This document shows positions 60,927-64,000 of a stretch of DNA of 64,000 bases, piece by piece. Both the position numbers and the translations under genes were made by a program. Within the stretch, counting starts at the first letter, position 1, and each line of letters begins with the position of its first letter. The notes beneath the pieces were generated by a model. It saw only the letters and a program-made list of their open reading frames with translations. It was not told the DNA's origin and ran no database searches. This DNA is from Kuenenia sp039794105 (GTDB lineage: Bacteria > Planctomycetota > Brocadiia > Brocadiales > Brocadiaceae), in contig NZ_JBDIWA010000014.1 in assembly GCF_039794105.1 (NCBI RefSeq), forward strand, positions 1 to 64,000, read 5' to 3'.

Positions 60927-60950
60927 TGAAATATTCAGGGATACAAAGCA

Positions 60951-61385
60951 ATGAAAACTTATATGGCAAAAAAAGAAGAGGTGAAGCGGGATTGGTATAT
61001 TGTTGATGCTGAGGATAAGGTGCTTGGCAGAATTTTAACAACGATATCCCGGGTGTTGCAAGGTAAACATAAACCGGAATACACGCCTTACATTGATGTA
61101 GGAGACTTTGTTATAATTACAAATGCAAGTAAGGTGAAGCTTACCGGGAAAAAAATGCAGGAAAAAATTCATTATTATGTAACGGGATATCAGGGTGGAT
61201 TGAGAAAACGCATGGTGGGAAATACGCTTAAAACAACACCGGAAAAAATACTGAATCGCTCCATAAGGCTAATGTTGCCAAAAACAAGATTGGGAAAATC
61301 AATGCTGAAAAAAGTAAAAATATATAAAGATGCAAATCACCCGCATCAGGCTCAACAACCAAAAGAGTTAACAATTAGAAATTAA
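60951..61385 (+). CDS. rplM: 50S ribosomal protein L13
   Basis: Early-assembling large-subunit protein. The 144-residue product has KRDWYIVDAEDKVLGRILT, LQGKHKPEYTPYIDVGDFVI, ITNASKVKLTGKKMQEKIHY and NPHHPHQAQQPKEL-type end (HPHQAQQPKELTIRN). Length is standard. Forms the universal rplM-rpsI pair, with rpsI starting 9 bases later. The ATG follows AGGGATACAAAGCA. A terminator-like hairpin sits in its leader, which suggests attenuation control. Confidence 0.98.
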   Translation: MKTYMAKKEEVKRDWYIVDAEDKVLGRILTTISRVLQGKHKPEYTPYIDVGDFVIITNASKVKLTGKKMQEKIHYYVTGYQGGLRKRMVGNTLKTTPEKILNRSIRLMLPKTRLGKSMLKKVKIYKDANHPHQAQQPKELTIRN

Positions 61386-61394
61386 GGGAGAAAT

Positions 61395-61790
61395 ATGGTT
61401 ACAGAACAGTATGTATGGGGAACAGGAAGGCGCAAGACTTCGGTTGCTAGCGTTAGAATAAAAAAAGGAACAGGTAAAGTAACCGTGAATAAGCGTGATA
61501 TTAATGAATACTTTCCTGTTGACCGCCATAAAGGGGTAGTTTTGAACCCATTTAAGGTCACTAAAACACTGGGTGGATATGATGTACTGGTAAATGTAAG
61601 GGGAGGCGGGATAAGCGGTCAGGCAGGGGCGGTATGTATGGGTATTGCACGCGCAATGACAAAGATTGACTCTGCCCTGGCAGATGACTTACGTGAAAAT
61701 GGCCTTTTGACGCGTGACAGCAGGATGAAAGAGCGCAAAAAGTATGGGCGAAAGGGCGCAAGGAAGAGTTTCCAGTGGACGAAACGATAA
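61395..61790 (+). CDS. rpsI: 30S ribosomal protein S9
   Basis: Small-subunit protein of 131 residues whose C-terminal tail contacts P-site tRNA. Markers: VWGTGRRKTSVASVRIKKGT, NVRGGGISGQAGAVCMGIAR and the C-terminal YGRKGARKSFQWTKR, which carries the basic tail ending in Lys-Arg. Preceded by AAGGGAGAAAT. It pairs with rplM and lies in the same operon. A perfect 11-bp hairpin (61803-61813 with 61820-61830) without T-run follows its stop. Confidence 0.98.
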   Translation: MVTEQYVWGTGRRKTSVASVRIKKGTGKVTVNKRDINEYFPVDRHKGVVLNPFKVTKTLGGYDVLVNVRGGGISGQAGAVCMGIARAMTKIDSALADDLRENGLLTRDSRMKERKKYGRKGARKSFQWTKR

Positions 61791-61802
61791 TATCCCATTA
61801 TC

Positions 61803-61830
61803 CAGGTTGTTTTTTATTAAAAACAACCTG
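61803..61830. repeat. Inverted repeat after rpsI
   Basis: 11-bp arms CAGGTTGTTTT/AAAACAACCTG around six bases. Could end the rplM-rpsI transcript though no clear T-run follows. Confidence 0.5.
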
Positions 61831-61939
61831 TTAGCAAGAGATATTTCCGCATGGCAAAATATCTTTTTGGATATAGCTTTTTATAAAAGACGGGGAATTA
61901 CTGTTCCATTAATTATTATAAATCTTTCGTGGTATATTA

Positions 61940-61962
61940 CTGGGTATGGATGCCATACCCAG
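61940..61962. repeat. Inverted repeat near the epimerase gene end
   Basis: 10-bp arms CTGGGTATGG/CCATACCCAG around ATG, four bases past the epimerase stop codon. May act as a 3' hairpin for the minus-strand transcript. Confidence 0.5.
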
Positions 61963-61966
61963 ATAA

Positions 61967-62899
61967 TTAAGCGTTATTTAATTGCTTATAGTAATGAGTG
62001 GCCAGTTTAATCCCCTCTTTAAAATTGATTTTTGGCGTCCAATGAAGTATTTTCATTGCCTTCGTGCTATCAAGGCATATACGTTCTATTTCTCCATTCC
62101 GTTTATTTCCGAAAATAGGCTCTATTTTTGAATTTAAGGCATCCCGAATAGCCTGAAAAACAGCCAAATCGGAAATTTCCAGCCCCCATCCTAAATTAAA
62201 GATTTCGCCATTCCCTTCTTTTTCCAATGCTTTAAGATTTGCCTCAATAATATCTGCTACAAAAACATAGTCCCTCGTTTTACTGCCATCCCCAAAAATT
62301 GTCGGGCGTTTGTTATTTAAAATATGTTCGCTGAAAATAGCTACAACGCCTGCTTCTCCATACGGTGATTGTCTTGGGCCATAAACATTTGGGTATCTAA
62401 GTATCGTGAAGTTCATATGGTATAATTTGTTAAAAACGGACAAATAATGTTCTACCGTGTGCTTGCTTACTCCATATTGGGAAAGAGGTTCAATTGGTGA
62501 TTCCTCCGTTACAGGCATGCGCTTTGGTTCTCCATAGACTGCCCCTCCCGTAGAAGCGTAAATAAATTTCTTTACTTGGTATTTCATCGATAATTGACAA
62601 AGATTCAGTGACCCGAGTATGTTTATATTTGCATCGTAAGCCGGCATTTCTACCGATTTACGCACATCAGCATGCGCAGCATGGTGATTTATGACATCAG
62701 GTCTTTCCTTATCTAAGATATCTGCCAATGCAGCGGCATTACAAATATCCACTTTGTAAAACCGTGCCTTGGGATTAATGTTTTCTTCTCTTCCCGTGGA
62801 AAGATTATCAACAATTATTACGTCGTGTCCTTTGGCAATTAAGTTATCCACTAAATGAGAAGCGATAAAGCCTGCACCTCCAGTGACAAGTATTTTCAT
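61967..62899 (-). CDS. NAD-dependent epimerase, UDP-glucose 4-epimerase-like
   Basis: Extended short-chain dehydrogenase acting on nucleotide sugars. From the ATG at 62899 (ribosome site GGGGAGGATTA) the 310-residue product has the NAD loop ILVTGGAGFIASHLVDNLI, VDNLSTGREENIN, and the catalytic YGVSK (Tyr-x3-Lys, about 144-148), with NVYGPRQSPYGEAGVVAIF and VFVADIIEA. The segment pattern is like GalE/UDP-GlcNAc 4-epimerase. It could supply sugars to the glycan cluster 23 kb away, but they are not linked. The ATG at 62953 is less likely. Confidence 0.9.
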   Translation of the reverse strand: MKILVTGGAGFIASHLVDNLIAKGHDVIIVDNLSTGREENINPKARFYKVDICNAAALADILDKERPDVINHHAAHADVRKSVEMPAYDANINILGSLNLCQLSMKYQVKKFIYASTGGAVYGEPKRMPVTEESPIEPLSQYGVSKHTVEHYLSVFNKLYHMNFTILRYPNVYGPRQSPYGEAGVVAIFSEHILNNKRPTIFGDGSKTRDYVFVADIIEANLKALEKEGNGEIFNLGWGLEISDLAVFQAIRDALNSKIEPIFGNKRNGEIERICLDSTKAMKILHWTPKINFKEGIKLATHYYKQLNNA

Positions 62900-63155
62900 T
62901 AATCCTCCCCAGCCCTCTTTATGCTGCAGAAAAGTAAACAGCGTATTATGCACATTTTTATAATATACTCAAGATGCTCAAAAGACGAATTACAAATTTA
63001 TGAACGGTTTAAGTATAGATACAGAGAACATGTTCGTCAAGCAAAGTATGTTATTTAAACAAGGTCTGTTCTGCTTCTATGAGAAAGAGTTTCGGTGTAA
63101 CAAAGGAGACATGGAAGCACATCGATATCAGATGAAGAAACCCTGCTAAAGGTGT

Positions 63156-64000
63156 TTATACATTGATACGCAGGGGTATTGTAAATGAAAATTTGGTGCC
63201 TTTGTTTGGTTCGCTTTCCGCCCAGATAGAGCCTCCATGATATTCAACGATCTGTTTGCATATCGGGAGGCCCAGACCGGTGCCGCTCGGTTTATTGGTA
63301 AGCGTATCGCCCACTTGTTTGAATTTGTCAAAAATTTTTTCAAGATTTTCAGGTGCAATCCCTACGCCTGTGTCCATTACGGTAACCTGGATTTTATTCT
63401 CTGTTTGTTTTGCATGGCATGAGATGGCGCCTTTGTCGGTAAATTTTATTGCATTGGAAATGAGGTTTATCACGACTTGTATAAACCTGTTTTTATCGCC
63501 GTAAAAATCGGGTATATTTTTTTCAATATCAACATTCAGCGCAAGGCCTTTTTGTTCTATAAGGGCAGTGGTCGCCGCTGTAGCATTCATAATTACTTCT
63601 GTTACTGAAGTCTGATGCCTTTTCCATTCAATTTTGCCTGCTTCAATCTTCGCCAGGTCAAGCACGTCATTAATCAAATTTGTTAGCCTCTCTCCTTCCG
63701 AGAGTATAATATTAATATTTTCCTTTATCTGTTGTATAGCCTTTTGTGATTTTATGGCGTTCGTTTCGATTTGCGGAAAGATGAAGGTATCTAATCGTTT
63801 TTTAATAATGTTCGTGAATCCAATGATTGCAGTGAGCGGGGTTCTGAGTTCATGTGATACGGTAGATAAGAATCCGGATTTTGCTTTATCGAGATCTTGT
63901 AATTTTTGATTAGCATCCTTGAGTTCACGTGTTCTGTCTTCAACTTTTTGTTGCAGGGTGTGACTGTACTCTTCCAGTTTTTCATACGAAGCCTTCAGGT
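63156..64000 (-). CDS. Sensor histidine kinase, C-terminal part
   Basis: The last 280 codons of a gene that enters from the right edge. In one open frame: a coiled coil (KASYEKLEEYSHTLQQKV), the phospho-accepting box SGFLSTVSHELRTPLTAIIG, a dimerisation helix, NLINDVLDLAKIEAGKIEW, then the ATPase domain with the N-box NLISNAIKFTDKG, G1 DTGVGIAPENLEKIFDKF and G2 GTGLGLPICKQIVEYHGGSI. The C-terminus ends the gene, so there is no receiver domain. It would autophosphorylate His and pass the phosphate to a response regulator outside the window. Input domain unseen. Confidence 0.93.
   Translation of the reverse strand, partial: LKASYEKLEEYSHTLQQKVEDRTRELKDANQKLQDLDKAKSGFLSTVSHELRTPLTAIIGFTNIIKKRLDTFIFPQIETNAIKSQKAIQQIKENINIILSEGERLTNLINDVLDLAKIEAGKIEWKRHQTSVTEVIMNATAATTALIEQKGLALNVDIEKNIPDFYGDKNRFIQVVINLISNAIKFTDKGAISCHAKQTENKIQVTVMDTGVGIAPENLEKIFDKFKQVGDTLTNKPSGTGLGLPICKQIVEYHGGSIWAESEPNKGTKFSFTIPLRINV

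Noticed and set aside
63156..64000. Frameshift in the histidine kinase
   Set aside because: At first it looked broken into two pieces, but direct translation from the right edge gives one open frame through the HisKA and ATPase domains.

Overview
The window reads as chromosomal DNA of a low-GC, flagellated, diderm bacterium. The best fit is an anammox planctomycete of the Brocadiales (Kuenenia/Brocadia type). This is inferred, not proven. The supporting signs are L- and P-ring flagellar genes plus an outer-membrane porin (diderm envelope), a planctomycete-like FabZ, small CXXCH cytochromes, formate-tetrahydrofolate ligase, and very repeat-rich intergenic DNA. No rRNA, hydrazine-metabolism or ladderane gene is present to settle it.

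Layout. 1-4.4 kb: start of secA (-), fhs (-), and a beta-barrel porin (+). 4.6-11.4 kb: a minus-strand run, purF, radical SAM/SPASM, a MazF-type toxin-antitoxin pair, B12-binding radical SAM, family 2 glycosyltransferase, purM. 11.7-14.1 kb: thiE and two lipoproteins. 14.6-24.4 kb: flagellar rod/hook/ring genes fliK, flgD, flgE, flgF, flgG, flgA, flgH, flgI. 25-38.9 kb: a surface-glycan cluster with six glycosyltransferases, three sulfotransferases, a beta-propeller protein and an ABC-transporter-like protein whose ATPase domain has lost its catalytic motifs; MntA/HepT and HicBA modules sit between its genes and a DUF433/DUF5615 pair follows it. 39.6-46.2 kb: leuS, tRNA-Ala(GGC) with a decayed hicA against its 3' end, and a def-fmt-DUF116-rsmB run. 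46.6-53.7 kb: hemerythrin plus Cys-rich partner, an 839-residue orphan coiled-coil protein, and three small cytochromes c. 54.1-64 kb: proS-DUF4416-ndk, prfC, a HAD phosphatase, fabZ, rplM-rpsI, a nucleotide-sugar epimerase and the C-terminal part of a sensor histidine kinase cut by the window end.

How the genes may work together. The flagellar block builds the rod, hook and rings. The downstream block probably assembles and sulfates a surface or secreted glycan, though the acceptor is unknown. Most other genes are housekeeping (translation, purine synthesis, C1 metabolism).

The most unusual features are (i) several families of short dispersed repeats, including 7-bp tandem arrays that can fold on themselves and GC-rich elements that have entered the fliK and flgA reading frames; (ii) the ATPase-dead ABC-like protein inside a sulfotransferase/glycosyltransferase cluster; and (iii) toxin-antitoxin modules placed between the glycan genes, one of them between two paralogous glycosyltransferases.
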